Part shown: piece after piece, positions 46,033 through 56,781 of the stretch
Layout of the letters: the number at the start of each line of letters is the position of its first letter
How positions within the stretch are numbered: position 1 is the stretch's first letter
NCBI GenBank assembly: GCA_937876315.1
Contig: CALEHQ010000042.1
Location: 1 to 64,000, forward strand
DNA length: 64,000 nucleotides
Reading direction: 5' to 3'
From: an uncultured Actinomycetes bacterium
Lineage (GTDB): Bacteria > Actinomycetota > Acidimicrobiia > Acidimicrobiales > Acidimicrobilacustridaceae
The notes under the pieces: model-generated
What the model saw: the letters and a program-made list of their open reading frames with translations, nothing else
Databases searched by the model: none
What the model was told of the DNA's origin: nothing
Position numbers and translations under genes: made by a program

Positions 46033-46993
46033 CGCTGCCGGCCGTCCCGCAGCCGACTCGGTCTTTTCTGCAAGTGGCGACCTCGCCACTGAAGTCACGC
46101 GCATTGCCGATGGAGATTCCCACAACTTCGAGGCTCTCCACACCCTTGATCCAGATCAGGTTGATGGCGCTCGGCCGAGGAAGCGTTTGGGCCTGTTTTT
46201 CTGGATCGCAGCGGGTTTCTTCATCCTCATCATCGTCTTGGCGATCACTGCGCCATGGTTGCCAATTAAGAACCCATCGAAGATCGTCGGCCGTCCGCGC
46301 CTCGCCCCCAACTCCACGTTCTGGTTTGGAACTGATGCTCTCGGACGTGACATTTTCTCTCGTGTTATCTGGGGTGCTCGTGCATCGCTTGCGGTTGGGT
46401 TTCTCTCAATTCTTTTCGGCGGAGTTATCGGCACTTCCATCGGCATTGCAGCCGGGTACCTGCGAGGGAAAACCGAAACTGTGCTGATGGTGATGATGGA
46501 TGTTCTCCTGTCTTTCCCTGCGCTGTTACTTGCTCTTGCCATCGTGAATTTCACCGACTCAAAGACAGTCCTCACCGTCTCAATTGCGCTTGGCATCGTT
46601 GCCATCGCTCCTACTTCACGACTCGTTCGAGCAAATGCACTGATCTATGGTCAGCGAGAGTTCGTCACCGCAGCCCGATCGCTTGGCGCGAGCAATATGC
46701 GAATTCTCCGTCGCGAGATTCTTCCAAACATCATTCCGCCGCTCCTCTCTTTCTCGATCATTGCGATTGCCGTTGCGATCGTGGCCGAAGGAGGGCTGTC
46801 TTTTCTTGGTCTCTCGATTGATGCTGCATCGACTCCAACCTGGGGCAACATGATCGTGAGTGGAAAGCCTGCGCTCGAGAATGGCGCTCCTTGGATTTCT
46901 CTGATCCCTAGTGCTGTTCTTTTTCTTACTGTGCTCGCCCTCAATTTCGCCGGCGACCGCATTCGTGAGTACACAGATGTGAAAGAGGCCTGA
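46013..46993 (+). CDS. dppC: Peptide ABC transporter permease DppC-like
   Basis: 326 residues. An N-terminal polar extension of about 60 residues precedes the first helix (LGLFFWIAAGFFILIIVLAI); then FGTDALGRDIFSRVIWGAR, the DppC/OppC hallmark, and an EAA loop (FVTAARSLGASNMRIL). The ATG at 46013 has AGGA 6-7 nt upstream and overlaps dppB by 20 nt. Confidence 0.9.
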   Translation: MPAPSPDAAGRPAADSVFSASGDLATEVTRIADGDSHNFEALHTLDPDQVDGARPRKRLGLFFWIAAGFFILIIVLAITAPWLPIKNPSKIVGRPRLAPNSTFWFGTDALGRDIFSRVIWGARASLAVGFLSILFGGVIGTSIGIAAGYLRGKTETVLMVMMDVLLSFPALLLALAIVNFTDSKTVLTVSIALGIVAIAPTSRLVRANALIYGQREFVTAARSLGASNMRILRREILPNIIPPLLSFSIIAIAVAIVAEGGLSFLGLSIDAASTPTWGNMIVSGKPALENGAPWISLIPSAVLFLTVLALNFAGDRIREYTDVKEA

Positions 46994-46995
46994 CA

Positions 46996-48084
46996 GTGAC
47001 CGACACATCACCTCATTCCCAGAACTCACCTCTCCTTGAAGTACGCAACCTCTCAACATCGTTCCGCACCGAGCGTGGCGTGGTTCACGCAGTTGATGAT
47101 GTTTCGTTTGTGCTTGAGCGAGGTCAAACTCTTGGCGTAGTGGGCGAATCGGGTTCAGGTAAAACCGTTCTCTCTCGATCGGTAATGGGCTTGCTCCCCG
47201 ATCGCAATGTCATTCGCGAAGGACAGGTCCTCTACGAAGGCACCGACGTCATCGGCTACAACGAAAAGCAGATGAGCCATGTTTGGGGCGCCGAAATGGC
47301 GATGATTTTCCAGGACCCAATGACATCGCTTAATCCGGTCATGAAAATCGGAAAGCAGATCACCGAATCTCTTCGACACCACCTCGGGGTAGATAAGGAA
47401 GAGGCCAAGGCAACTGCCACCGCTCTTCTTCGACAAGTTGGCATCCCGGAGCCAGAACGGCGCCTCAACGAATACCCACATCAACTTTCAGGCGGCATGC
47501 GCCAACGAGTCACCATTGCCATCGCTCTGGCGTGTGGCCCAAAGATCCTCTTCGCCGATGAGCCCACAACAGCCCTCGATGTAACGGTCCAAGCACAGAT
47601 CCTTGATCTTCTCGATGATCTCCAGCGAGATCGTCACACGGCGATGATTCTCGTGAGTCATGATCTCGGCGTCGTCGCAAGTCGGACCGACGAAATCATG
47701 GTGATGTACGGCGGCAAGGTTGTTGAGCAAGCCGCCACCTCAGACCTTTTCCGCTCGATGAAGATGCCCTATACCGAAGCTCTTCTGCGTTCGATTCCTC
47801 GGATCGAACACCCCAGCCATACACGGCTCGAAGCAATTCCCGGACGTCCTCCTAACCTCTTGTCGCCCCCGAAGGGCTGCAATTTCGCTCCACGGTGTCG
47901 CTATGTGCAAGAGAAGTGTCTCAACGAGGAACCGCCACTCGAGTCAGCGAATGGTCATGCATGGCGTTGTTGGTATCCGGTTGGTTCTGAAGGCAACCGT
48001 GAGGCCCTCGCTCGCAACACCGCAGCCGGCGTGCCAGTTGGCGTACCCGCACCTGGTGCCATGAGCTCAGCAGGGAGCAACTAA
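46996..48084 (+). CDS. dppD: Peptide ABC transporter ATPase DppD-like
   Basis: 362 residues. Walker [17 protein letters not shown] signature, ADEPTTALD Walker B, and the OppD/DppD C-terminal extension with CNFAPRCRY...C (zinc- or Fe-S-like Cys motif). The GTG start lies 2 nt after the dppC stop and the stop overlaps dppF by one base (TAATG). Confidence 0.94.
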   Translation: MTDTSPHSQNSPLLEVRNLSTSFRTERGVVHAVDDVSFVLERGQTLGVVGESGSGKTVLSRSVMGLLPDRNVIREGQVLYEGTDVIGYNEKQMSHVWGAEMAMIFQDPMTSLNPVMKIGKQITESLRHHLGVDKEEAKATATALLRQVGIPEPERRLNEYPHQLSGGMRQRVTIAIALACGPKILFADEPTTALDVTVQAQILDLLDDLQRDRHTAMILVSHDLGVVASRTDEIMVMYGGKVVEQAATSDLFRSMKMPYTEALLRSIPRIEHPSHTRLEAIPGRPPNLLSPPKGCNFAPRCRYVQEKCLNEEPPLESANGHAWRCWYPVGSEGNREALARNTAAGVPVGVPAPGAMSSAGSN

Positions 48085-49097
48085 TGGCCGGATCAGGCAC
48101 TGCCCACCTTCGTGATGCATCCGCGTCGCTCTTGCGTGCAGAGAACATCGTTGTTGAGTTCCCCATCGGATCCACCGGACTCAAAGTCCATGCGGTAAGC
48201 GACGTCAGTCTTGACCTCCTTCCGGGTGAAACACTCGGGCTTGTCGGCGAATCGGGATCGGGTAAATCGACAACGGGTCGGGCACTCATGCAGATGCCCT
48301 CCCCCACATCCGGTTCAGTGCTCCTCGAGAAGCACGAACTCACCAAGCTCTCTGGCTCGGAACTGCGAGAGATTCGCCCGCAGATGCAGATGATTTTTCA
48401 GGACCCAATCTCCTCCCTGAATCCTCGCCGCAAAGTGACCGACATCGTTGCGGAACCTTTGCGTATTTGGAAACGCGGGACCTCGGCAGAACAATCTGCA
48501 CTCGTCGACAAAACGCTTGAATCGGTTGGCATCGATCCTGAAGGGGCGCGATCGCGTCGGCCATCGGAGTTCTCAGGCGGCCAGTGTCAACGAATTTGCA
48601 TCGCAAGATCACTGATGCTCGAACCCAAACTTCTTATTTGTGACGAGCCCGTATCAGCGCTTGATGTTTCGGTACAGGCTCAGATTCTGAATCTGTTGCA
48701 GGACATGAAAGAGCGCTACGGGCTCACCATGCTCTTTATCGCTCACGATCTTGCAGTTGTGAAGAACGTGAGCGATCGAGTTGCAGTGATGTACCTCGGC
48801 AAGTTGTGCGAGGTCGGCAACCCCGACCGTCTGTACGTGAGTCCGGCGCATCCCTACACAAAGACGCTGCTCGACTCGATTCCCCCTCCCGATCCCGACG
48901 CTCCAAAGGGAGACTTCGCTGGCCTTTCCGGCGAGATCCCCTCACCCGTCGCACCACCGAGTGGCTGTCGTTTCCGCACTCGTTGCCCGAAGGCCCAAGA
49001 ACTCTGCGCGCAGGTTGAACCAGTGATGACCGCTGTTGGCGAAGACCACTACGTCGCGTGCCACTTTCCGCTTGAGGGAGCTCCCGTTTCTCTGTAG
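48084..49097 (+). CDS. dppF: Peptide ABC transporter ATPase DppF-like
   Basis: 337 residues. Walker [18 protein letters not shown] signature, CDEPVSALD Walker B, and the C-terminal [14 protein letters not shown] motif. Pairs with DppD to energise the DppBC permease. Last gene of the operon; converges with the AlkA-like gene. Confidence 0.94.
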   Translation: MAGSGTAHLRDASASLLRAENIVVEFPIGSTGLKVHAVSDVSLDLLPGETLGLVGESGSGKSTTGRALMQMPSPTSGSVLLEKHELTKLSGSELREIRPQMQMIFQDPISSLNPRRKVTDIVAEPLRIWKRGTSAEQSALVDKTLESVGIDPEGARSRRPSEFSGGQCQRICIARSLMLEPKLLICDEPVSALDVSVQAQILNLLQDMKERYGLTMLFIAHDLAVVKNVSDRVAVMYLGKLCEVGNPDRLYVSPAHPYTKTLLDSIPPPDPDAPKGDFAGLSGEIPSPVAPPSGCRFRTRCPKAQELCAQVEPVMTAVGEDHYVACHFPLEGAPVSL

Positions 49098-49108
49098 TCG
49101 GTTTGTCG

Positions 49109-49735
49109 TTACACGGAGAAATCAGGATCATCTGCCGCAGCCCAGCAATACCAAGCGACCACGCTTCGAAATGGGCGAAAACGGTCGCCGAGAGGTTCGA
49201 GTTCTTTTGCAGTGGGTGCGACTCCGCGACGAAATGCCTTGCCGTAACCGATACGCACTCCGTAGTCACCAGTTGGCCACACATCGAGGCGTCGCAGAGA
49301 AAACATAAGGAACATCTGCGCAGTCCACGGGCCAATCCCTCGGACAGAGATGAGGTGCTCCACCACCTCGCTGTCTGACATGCGTCCGACGCGATGCAGT
49401 TGGATGCGCCCATCAGCCACGTGCGCTGCCAAATCGATCAGCGAGGCGGCTTTCGCCCCAGAGAGGCCCGCGTCTCGCCACGAGGATTCAGCGACAGCCA
49501 ACACCGCCTCGGCGGTGAACGGGCCCTCAACCTTCCCTAGCACCCGACCCCAGATGGTCTGGGCAGCACGCCCGTTGAGTTGCTGCGACGCAATTGCGTT
49601 CGCAAGAGTCTCAAACCGTTTCGCTACCGGTGGAGCCGCACCGATACGCATCGGACCGTGCCGCTCCACCAGATCAGCCAGCACTGGGTCCCTTTGAACG
49701 AGATCCTCTGTTGCTGTGAGGTGGTTGGCGGCCAT
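49109..49735 (-). CDS. AlkA-like DNA-3-methyladenine glycosylase
   Basis: 208 residues of the HhH-GPD superfamily. The helix-hairpin-helix reads VRGIGPWTAQM (about 130-140) and the catalytic Asp follows in WPTGDYGVR (about 153-161). It lacks the AlkA N-terminal domain and the MutY/Nth Fe-S cluster. It removes alkylated bases. It may be under the damage response controlled by pafBC, which is only a guess. Confidence 0.88.
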   Translation of the reverse strand: MAANHLTATEDLVQRDPVLADLVERHGPMRIGAAPPVAKRFETLANAIASQQLNGRAAQTIWGRVLGKVEGPFTAEAVLAVAESSWRDAGLSGAKAASLIDLAAHVADGRIQLHRVGRMSDSEVVEHLISVRGIGPWTAQMFLMFSLRRLDVWPTGDYGVRIGYGKAFRRGVAPTAKELEPLGDRFRPFRSVVAWYCWAAADDPDFSV

Positions 49736-49778
49736 GGAGACAGCCTAGGAGGGGCTCAACTTGTGCCACGATGAGACC

Positions 49779-50255
49779 ATGGCTTCCGCACCTGAATTCA
49801 CGATCGACACATCAACCATCTACCGAGTCACCATTGCGACGACCAAGGGAGACATCGTTATGGATCTCGACCCGCGAATCGCCCCGAATACGGTGAACAA
49901 CTTCGTCACCCTCGCTCGCGGCGGCTTTTACGATGGTCTCACTTTCCATCGCGTTGTTCCCGGATTCGTCATCCAGGGCGGCTGCCCCTCGGGAACCGGA
50001 ACCGGCGGGCCGGGTTACAAGTTCGCCGACGAACCGGTGCAAGGCAACTACCGCGATGGCGCTGTTGCAATGGCGAATTCAGGACCCGATACCAACGGTT
50101 CGCAGTTTTTCATTTGCCTCGGCGACCAAATGGGACTGCCGAAGCAATACAACCTGTTCGGCACCACAGTTGCTGGTCTTGATGTCGTAAAGAACATCTC
50201 CGTTGGCGACGTCATGACCTCGGTCTCCATCGAAGAACTTCCAATCGAGGGCTAA
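49779..50255 (+). CDS. Peptidyl-prolyl cis-trans isomerase (cyclophilin type)
   Basis: 158 residues. FHRVVPGFVIQGG (about 51-63) and the GSQFFICLGD segment carry the catalytic Arg and Gln/Phe. No signal peptide, so cytoplasmic. The ATG at 49779 was chosen; a TTG at 49761 would add six residues. Stands alone. Confidence 0.93.
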   Translation: MASAPEFTIDTSTIYRVTIATTKGDIVMDLDPRIAPNTVNNFVTLARGGFYDGLTFHRVVPGFVIQGGCPSGTGTGGPGYKFADEPVQGNYRDGAVAMANSGPDTNGSQFFICLGDQMGLPKQYNLFGTTVAGLDVVKNISVGDVMTSVSIEELPIEG

Positions 50256-50273
50256 TCCCTGGCTATCAACCGC

Positions 50274-50480
50274 TTAGTCCTTCGTGGCAATGGCGTTTGG
50301 AACGACATTCATCTTCGGTTCGTAAGCCTCGGCTTCGATCTCACGAGCCGCGGTGCCCAATGTGGCTCTCATGCTCCCTCGACAATCGTCGCAAGGACCA
50401 TAGAACCGTGCACTGGCGGGTAACTCGCACCGTGGACAGGTGAAATCAAGTGGAGCGGTGTCGAAGAGATCGTTACCCAT
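50274..50480 (-). CDS. Small Cys4 zinc-ribbon protein
   Basis: 68 residues. CPRC (about 15-18) and CDDC (about 30-33) form a Cys4 zinc ribbon; the rest is an acidic helical tail. No family recognised. Conserved-looking start (ATG, MGNDLFDTAPLDF). It lies between the cyclophilin (convergent) and the glycosyltransferase genes on the same strand. Confidence 0.6.
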   Translation of the reverse strand: MGNDLFDTAPLDFTCPRCELPASARFYGPCDDCRGSMRATLGTAAREIEAEAYEPKMNVVPNAIATKD

Positions 50481-50521
50481 TCAGCAAGTCTCGCGCACAC
50501 GCGGCAATCACTTGGTGACGT

Positions 50522-51646
50522 CTACGGGACGTACGCGCCTGTCCATGCAAGGGCACTCAATGCAACAACTCCCCCGGCCAAAACTGTTGTCACAACGCGA
50601 TCGAACTTCGCGTTCCTCGTTGCGACAGCGAGCGAAAGAGCTAACGGGAACGCATTGAGTCCATATCGTTCAAGCGAGTTGAGATTCTCTGCACCGAGTG
50701 CCGCAGCAAGAACAATCGCTGCGAAGATTCCGTACGAAACCGGCCACCAGCGGAATGTCAGAACAAGCAGAGCCACAAACGCAATGGCAAACGGGATGTG
50801 GAGTCCATCTCCGAGTCGTTCGGCCCCGAACATCTGCGAGAACCCATCCCAAATTCGAACAAGCGGATTCGCCGTGGATCCTCGAAGGTCGCCTTGTACA
50901 GAGAACGGGAGCCACGCATCGCCAAAGGTGGTGTTGACCCACAGCAGGTATGCCCCCGTCGCTGCAAATGGGGCGAGAACGGTTCCGACGCCGACAACCC
51001 GCTCCGTACTCTTTGCCTGCTTCCAGACCCGAATGAGCTCAATTGCAGCCGGGGCGGCAAAGGCGATGCCGAGTGGCCTCGAGAATCCAACTATCAGTCC
51101 CGCAGCAATCGCCCACCCCCACCGACGGGTGCGAATGGCCCAAAATCCGAAGACCGCCGCAAGTAACCAGAGGGATTCTGCGTAGCCCCAGGCCAAGACA
51201 AAGGCTCCGGGGAAAAGGCACACGATCCAAACAGCGCGATTGGCGAGTTCTTTTGAGCCACGCTCAAAGATCACCAACCGTCGAATTGCGATCGCTAAGA
51301 AGAGTGAAGCGATATTCGCCATCAGGATCAGCGCTACATCGGTGCGCCCCAACGTAACGACGGAGAAAGCTCGACCGAGTAGGGGGAAGAGCGGAAAAAA
51401 TCGCAGGCCTTCGGGATCGATTGAGCTGTAGCCGAACTCGGCAATATCGCGATACCAGGTGCCGTCCCACGCGATAAGCCCCTCGGTGAGGACATTCGGG
51501 CGATTCGAGGGCGCTAACTGATCAGATGCTGCAAATGCAGTAACGAAACCAATAGCAATCAAAACTCTGGTGGTCAACCACGGAATGATGACCTCTCGGA
51601 GGTCAAGCAGCACGCCCCTCAGACGAGCAACAAGCGCCTCGTTCAT
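50522..51646 (-). CDS. PIG-V-like membrane mannosyltransferase
   Basis: 374 residues, about nine transmembrane helices. The first extracellular loop holds WDGTWYRDIAEFGY (about 60-73), the conserved Asp-containing motif of PIG-V/Gpi18-type dolichol- or polyprenyl-phosphate mannosyltransferases, and RFFPLFPLLGR follows. It probably adds mannose to a lipid or glycan outside the membrane. ATG overlaps the stop of the upstream glycosyltransferase by 4 nt. Confidence 0.8.
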   Translation of the reverse strand: MNEALVARLRGVLLDLREVIIPWLTTRVLIAIGFVTAFAASDQLAPSNRPNVLTEGLIAWDGTWYRDIAEFGYSSIDPEGLRFFPLFPLLGRAFSVVTLGRTDVALILMANIASLFLAIAIRRLVIFERGSKELANRAVWIVCLFPGAFVLAWGYAESLWLLAAVFGFWAIRTRRWGWAIAAGLIVGFSRPLGIAFAAPAAIELIRVWKQAKSTERVVGVGTVLAPFAATGAYLLWVNTTFGDAWLPFSVQGDLRGSTANPLVRIWDGFSQMFGAERLGDGLHIPFAIAFVALLVLTFRWWPVSYGIFAAIVLAAALGAENLNSLERYGLNAFPLALSLAVATRNAKFDRVVTTVLAGGVVALSALAWTGAYVP

Positions 51647-53217
51647 GCGGGAGCAGCAAATCTTGTGAGTGCTGCGTGCTCAAAGTAGCGCTCGCCATCA
51701 TCGCCAATCAGTTGTTCCGGGAGCCGTGCTGCTGCGAGTGCAGCGAGCAGCCCGCCGCACTTACCTTCAAAGGTCTTATAGGAGTCGTTCCAAACGAGAT
51801 AAATCGAACGAGTTGAGCCGGCATCGGCCAAAAGTCGGGCAGCGAAAGCGTCGGGGTCAGATGCAGCGTTTCGTTGCGCATAATCGACCCAATCAACGAA
51901 TTTGCCCTCGTCATATGTTGGATACGAGACCAATGTGAGCCCAGACGGCATCACGCGCGATCCTGCAGGACCAAGTTGATCGGGACAGAACACAACGATG
52001 TCGCCCTCCTGCGACGAGGCCTGAACTGCATCGGCGATCACCTTGAGTTCTGTTCGCTGCGAGATCACATTCCAGAACGCTCCGATTGCGAGGAAACTGC
52101 AAAACACCGCCACGACGCCGAAGCGAACCCATCGCGAAGTGAAGCAAACGCAACCCGCAGCAGCGAGGAGGGCAATAAATGGGAAGATCACTGCGGAGTA
52201 GCGACTGGCGAAAGCACTCGACGACACATAGGACACGACGCAGCCGATTGCGAAAGTCAGCGAAGCAATCCATGCGGCGCCTCGGAACGGTGTTCGGGTT
52301 CGCAGATCCAACGCCGTTGTCCGTCGATCGATGGCAACGCCTAGAAGGCCGAGGACCATCGCCATGGCGAACATGGCAGCGACGAGGGTTTGTTCGCCGT
52401 AGGCCCCACCGCCGTTATCGGCCAAGACAACAGAGAACGCCGAGGTAGGTCGTGACGCCTTCGCCCACGGTGTCCCCGTGTTCGCCGATTGATAAAGCAT
52501 CGTCGGTAGCCACGGGAGGAACGCCACACCAGCAACAACGGTGGCGATCGCGATACCGGTCCAGGGACGGCGAGCAGAGCGGTCCGGGGAGCGCCAGATC
52601 TTCCAAAGCGATGTGATTCCGACTGCCCCGAGGAGCCAAATGCTCCAGTAGTGCGAATAAAGAAGTGCTGCACCAACGAACGCCAGGCCAACGAATCGAA
52701 CGATCGTCGCCTTCTTGCGGTCGACGATGTCATCGATCAGAAGCCAACCGATGACCACAAGGAGTATGACCAACGAATACATCCGAGTTTCGTTGGAGTA
52801 CCGAACGGCAAAAGGGGAAACCGCGACCACTGCCACGGCCACCCAAGCCAGAACAGTCCCGCCTTTTCGCCGGCCCAAAATCCACACGAGTGGCAGCGTT
52901 GCGATACCCAAAAGACCCGAAAGGCCTCTCACAGCGACATCACCGGAGCCGAAGACATCCATCCAGCCGTGGAGAAGGGCGTAATACAACGGAGGGTGAC
53001 CGTCATGTTTGAGGGCTTCTGTCATCTCGCCGAGTGGAAGCTGGGCAATGTTGACCGATAACGCCTCGTCGAGCCACAGCGAGGAGCGGGTAACAAACCT
53101 CGTGAAGAGGCCAATTGCGAGAGCGACGACAGCCAGTGCGACGATTTCGGGTAGAGCGTTCCGGTCTGTTTCAGCGCCCGGCTGGGTGTCCGGCTGGCCC
53201 GGCTCAATGTCGTGCAT
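51643..53217 (-). CDS. GT39/ArnT-type membrane glycosyltransferase
   Basis: 524 residues. SLWLDEALSVNIA near residue 46 carries the Asp-Glu pair of the GT-C superfamily (PMT/ArnT type), then HDGHPPLYYALLHGW; about ten transmembrane helices follow and a soluble C-terminal domain (about 390-524). It uses a polyprenyl-phosphate sugar. Start ATG; co-translated with the PIG-V-like gene (ATGA). Divergent from the flavoprotein at 53325. Confidence 0.85.
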   Translation of the reverse strand: MHDIEPGQPDTQPGAETDRNALPEIVALAVVALAIGLFTRFVTRSSLWLDEALSVNIAQLPLGEMTEALKHDGHPPLYYALLHGWMDVFGSGDVAVRGLSGLLGIATLPLVWILGRRKGGTVLAWVAVAVVAVSPFAVRYSNETRMYSLVILLVVIGWLLIDDIVDRKKATIVRFVGLAFVGAALLYSHYWSIWLLGAVGITSLWKIWRSPDRSARRPWTGIAIATVVAGVAFLPWLPTMLYQSANTGTPWAKASRPTSAFSVVLADNGGGAYGEQTLVAAMFAMAMVLGLLGVAIDRRTTALDLRTRTPFRGAAWIASLTFAIGCVVSYVSSSAFASRYSAVIFPFIALLAAAGCVCFTSRWVRFGVVAVFCSFLAIGAFWNVISQRTELKVIADAVQASSQEGDIVVFCPDQLGPAGSRVMPSGLTLVSYPTYDEGKFVDWVDYAQRNAASDPDAFAARLLADAGSTRSIYLVWNDSYKTFEGKCGGLLAALAAARLPEQLIGDDGERYFEHAALTRFAAPA

Positions 53218-53324
53218 GGGCCGCAGAGTACTGCCCGATACCGCTGAAATCGGTCACCTAGGTCGACATCTTGGAGGGCCACCTTCACTACACTGTTCAG
53301 GTTCCTTCATGCGAAAGTGACCTG

Positions 53325-54920
53325 ATGATGACTGCAACTGACTCGAGCACCGATTCCAACCCTTCGGTGGTCATCATCGGTGCCGGTCCGGCGGGCCTCA
53401 CTGCGGCGTTCGAACTCGCAAAGGCCGGGCGCACCAGCACAGTTTTCGAAGCAACCGACACCGTCGGAGGCATTTCCCGAACCGTTGAAGTCGATGGTTG
53501 GCGCTTTGATCTGGGCGGGCATCGCTTCTTCACCAAGGTGCAACCAGTCGAAGACCTTTGGCACGAAATCCTTCCCGATGAGGATTTTCTTATGCGGCCC
53601 CGAATGAGTCGGATCTTCTACGACGGGAAATACTTCGATTATCCGCTCAAGGCGTCGAATGCACTGAAAAATCTCGGAATCATTGAAGCGGTCCGTTGTG
53701 TGGCGTCTTACTTCTGGGCCAGAGCCAAGGTTAGTGTCGCGAAACTCTTCGGCCGTCATAAGCCAGAAGAGAGCCTTCAAGATTGGATCACCAACCGTTT
53801 CGGTAAGCGTCTCTTCGATCACTTTTTCAAGACCTACAACGAGAAGGTGTGGGGTGTCCCAGCCAGCAAACTTCAAGCTGACTGGGCTGCACAGCGCATC
53901 AAAAACATGTCTCTCTGGAATGCAGGCATCAACGCCATTCTCGACACCATTCCTCGCTGGGTGCCCTTTGTCCATGCCGGCAAATCCACCGACATCACCT
54001 CGTTAATCGAGGAATTCCAGTATCCAAAATACGGTCCGGGGATGATGTGGGAAACCGCTCGCGACAAGGTTGTTGCCTCCGGATCAACTGTTCACATGGA
54101 GCACAAGGTCACTCGTATTGAGCATCACGATGGTCGGGCGACATCGGTCACCACCTCGGGACCCAACGGTGCGACCACCATCGCTTGTGACGAGCTTATT
54201 TCGTCGATGCCCATGTCGTCGCTCCTGAAGGCCATGGACCCTCCTCCCCCAGCCGATGTGCTCGCTGCGGCCAACGACCTGCGCTACCGCGACTTCCTTA
54301 CTGTCGCGCTCGTCGTGCCCGAGAGCGCAGGTTTCCCCGATAATTGGATCTATATCCACTCTCCCGCTGTCATAGTCGGAAGAATTCAGAACTTCAGTTC
54401 CTGGTCGCCATACATGGTGAAGGAAGGCCGCACCTGTCTCGGCCTCGAGTACTTCGTCTTCGAAGGCGACAAGCTCTGGAATTCATCTGATGACGAACTT
54501 GTCGCTCTTGCCACCCGGGAGCTTGAAGCAATCGGCCTCATCGAACCTGGCCGCGTCGAAGCTGGTTACGTCGTGCGTGTTCCCAAGGCCTATCCGTTCT
54601 ACGACGAGCGTTATAAGGCAAATGTGCAGAGGCTCCGCGAGTGGCTCGACGATTGCACCACCAATGTTCATCCGGTTGGTCGTAACGGTATGCACCGGTA
54701 CAACAATCAGGATCACTCCATGTACACCGCGATGCTCACCGTCGAGAACATCGTGAATGGCACCACCTACGACGTCTGGGAAGTCAACGTGGAAGAGGAA
54801 TACCACGAGGAAAAGGCTCCCGCAGCAGGTTCAGGTGGCTCAGGAACAGGTCGAGATGCGCCGGTAATTGAACGCGACGCCTACGACGTCGGGCATCCCG
54901 TCCATCAGCCTCCGTCCTAA
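53325..54920 (+). CDS. UDP-galactopyranose-mutase-like FAD oxidoreductase
   Basis: 531 residues. FAD-binding [17 protein letters not shown] (about 19-35) then [10 protein letters not shown], a UGM/amine-oxidase-like pattern, and [13 protein letters not shown] near the C-terminus. Proteins of this type are annotated as UGM-like or FAD-dependent protoporphyrinogen-type enzymes; activity is not certain. I chose the first ATG of an ATGATG pair at 53325. Neighbouring glycosyltransferases favour a role in sugar modification. Confidence 0.8.
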   Translation: MMTATDSSTDSNPSVVIIGAGPAGLTAAFELAKAGRTSTVFEATDTVGGISRTVEVDGWRFDLGGHRFFTKVQPVEDLWHEILPDEDFLMRPRMSRIFYDGKYFDYPLKASNALKNLGIIEAVRCVASYFWARAKVSVAKLFGRHKPEESLQDWITNRFGKRLFDHFFKTYNEKVWGVPASKLQADWAAQRIKNMSLWNAGINAILDTIPRWVPFVHAGKSTDITSLIEEFQYPKYGPGMMWETARDKVVASGSTVHMEHKVTRIEHHDGRATSVTTSGPNGATTIACDELISSMPMSSLLKAMDPPPPADVLAAANDLRYRDFLTVALVVPESAGFPDNWIYIHSPAVIVGRIQNFSSWSPYMVKEGRTCLGLEYFVFEGDKLWNSSDDELVALATRELEAIGLIEPGRVEAGYVVRVPKAYPFYDERYKANVQRLREWLDDCTTNVHPVGRNGMHRYNNQDHSMYTAMLTVENIVNGTTYDVWEVNVEEEYHEEKAPAAGSGGSGTGRDAPVIERDAYDVGHPVHQPPS

Positions 54921-54926
54921 CCCGAC

Positions 54927-56099
54927 ATGCCTACTGCGCCGTCGATCGGCGATATCTCTGCACTTGCCCAAGATGCCGGTATCGAACGAGTTCATGTTCT
55001 CGCTTGGCGAGATCTTGTCGATATCGAAGCAGGGGGTTCAGAACTCCACGCTGCTCGAGTCCTTGCCCTGTGGGCCGAGGCCGGGATCGACATCACGATG
55101 CGCACCTCCTATGCCCAGGGCCATCCTTACACCGGCACCCGAGACGGCTACCGAATCGTTCGCAAACACGGACGTTTCATGGTGTTCCCCACAACAGTTG
55201 TCAGCGAAGTACTCGGAAGCTTGGGACCTCGTGACGGAATTATCGAGATCTGGAACGGAGTTCCCTTTCTCACTCCGGTGTGGGCTCGTGGACCGCGCAG
55301 TACCTGGATCCATCATGTTCATAGGGACATGTGGGAAATGGTTCTCGAACCGGGTCTTGCCAAGGCAGGTAAATTCTTCGAGCATCGCATCGCTCCTCCG
55401 CTGTATCGCCGCACCCCGATCGTCACGTTGTCCGAATCAAGCCGGACGGAAATTATTGACTATCTCGGACTTCCGGCGTCGCGAGTTCGCGTTGTGCCCC
55501 CCGGGATCGACCAGAGATTCCACCCCTCGGGAGACAAGTCTGAAACTCCCCTCGTTGTTGCAGTGGGTCGCCTTATGCCGTCGAAACGATTCGACGATCT
55601 CATTGCGACAATGGCAGAGGTTCGAGCTCTTGTGCCTACGACGGAACTCGTGATTGTCGGCGATGGGTACGAGCGTCCCTCTCTTGAAGCCCAAATCGCG
55701 TCACTCGGGGCGCAATCATGGATCCGCTTGGCTGGTCGCGTCTCCGACGAAGAACTCCTTTCTCTTTATCGAAAGGCATGGCTTGTTGCGAGCGCTTCGA
55801 TCGCCGAGGGCTGGGGTATGACTCTCACAGAAGCAGCTGGATGTGGCACTCCTTCGGTGGCCACAGACATCGCAGGTCATCGCGACTCCGTAGCACCGGA
55901 CCTCTCAGGACTGCTGGCGCGCTCGCCGCGGGAATTCACCGAACAGGTCACGGCAGTCCTCACCAACACTTCGCTGCGCGACCAACTCTCTGTCGGTGCA
56001 CTCCAACACGCAGCAACTCTCACGTGGACAGCTACTGCTTTGGGGACATTCACTCCGCTGGCCGAAGATGCAGTTCGCCGCCAAAAGGGCCGTCGCTAG
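54927..56099 (+). CDS. GT4-family glycosyltransferase
   Basis: 390 residues. The nucleotide-sugar binding part holds VAVGRLMPSKRFDDLI (about 211-226), VGDGYERP, and the EGWGMTLTEAAGCGTPSV motif with the catalytic Glu. GT4 retaining fold. It follows the flavoprotein by 6 nt and ends TAG overlapping the GTG of the next gene. Confidence 0.93.
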   Translation: MPTAPSIGDISALAQDAGIERVHVLAWRDLVDIEAGGSELHAARVLALWAEAGIDITMRTSYAQGHPYTGTRDGYRIVRKHGRFMVFPTTVVSEVLGSLGPRDGIIEIWNGVPFLTPVWARGPRSTWIHHVHRDMWEMVLEPGLAKAGKFFEHRIAPPLYRRTPIVTLSESSRTEIIDYLGLPASRVRVVPPGIDQRFHPSGDKSETPLVVAVGRLMPSKRFDDLIATMAEVRALVPTTELVIVGDGYERPSLEAQIASLGAQSWIRLAGRVSDEELLSLYRKAWLVASASIAEGWGMTLTEAAGCGTPSVATDIAGHRDSVAPDLSGLLARSPREFTEQVTAVLTNTSLRDQLSVGALQHAATLTWTATALGTFTPLAEDAVRRQKGRR

Positions 56100-56779
56100 T
56101 GGCACCTCCCGTCGTGCTGGTTCCTGGTTTTGCAACCTCGGCTGCCCGAACATGGGGAGACAACGGTTGGGTTGATCTCCTTGCTGACATCGGCCGTACC
56201 GCCCTTCCACTCGATGTACTGGGATCGGGCACAGCAGAAAAGCCTCATTCGCCAGAGGCCTACGAAGCCTTCGAACAGCACCTCCTCGAACGATTTCCCG
56301 ACGAACCGGTTGACGCAATCGGCTTTTCGCTCGGTGCTCGAACGCTGCTCGTATTGGCCGCGCTCCATCCCGATCGCTTCAACTCGCTAATCGTTGCCGG
56401 GGTGGGACGAAACCTTTTTGAACGAGATGCAACCGGTGAATCGATCGCATCTGCGATTGACGGACCAGGCGATGCCGACGACCCGATTGTTCGCTATTTC
56501 GTTCAGCTTGCTGAAGCTCCGGATCAGGACCCGAAAGCGCTTGCAGCATTTATGCGCCGCTCGAACGGAATCGTGATGACACCCGAACTCCTTCAGGTCA
56601 TCACGTGCCCGGTGCTTGTTGTCCTCGGTGACAAAGACTTCGCCGGCCCAGCAGAGCCCCTACTCGAGGCACTGCCCGACGCTCGCCTCGTTACGTTGCG
56701 AAACGTTGACCATTTCGCGACGCCAAAGGATTTTGGTTTCATCGATGCTTCGCTCGAGTTCCTCTCCTCGAGTCATTGA
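56099..56779 (+). CDS. Alpha/beta hydrolase
   Basis: 226 residues. VVLVPGFATSA oxyanion loop, IGFSLGAR nucleophile elbow (Ser about 72), VVLGDKDF and VDHFATPKD with the catalytic Asp and His. The GTG at 56099 overlaps the preceding TAG by one base. The frame is open upstream within the glycosyltransferase but is not coding there. Confidence 0.82.
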   Translation: MAPPVVLVPGFATSAARTWGDNGWVDLLADIGRTALPLDVLGSGTAEKPHSPEAYEAFEQHLLERFPDEPVDAIGFSLGARTLLVLAALHPDRFNSLIVAGVGRNLFERDATGESIASAIDGPGDADDPIVRYFVQLAEAPDQDPKALAAFMRRSNGIVMTPELLQVITCPVLVVLGDKDFAGPAEPLLEALPDARLVTLRNVDHFATPKDFGFIDASLEFLSSSH

Positions 56780-56781
56780 CA

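Noticed and set aside
55718-56098. Upstream extension of the hydrolase frame
   Set aside because: This part lies within the GT4 gene in another frame and has no hydrolase features.
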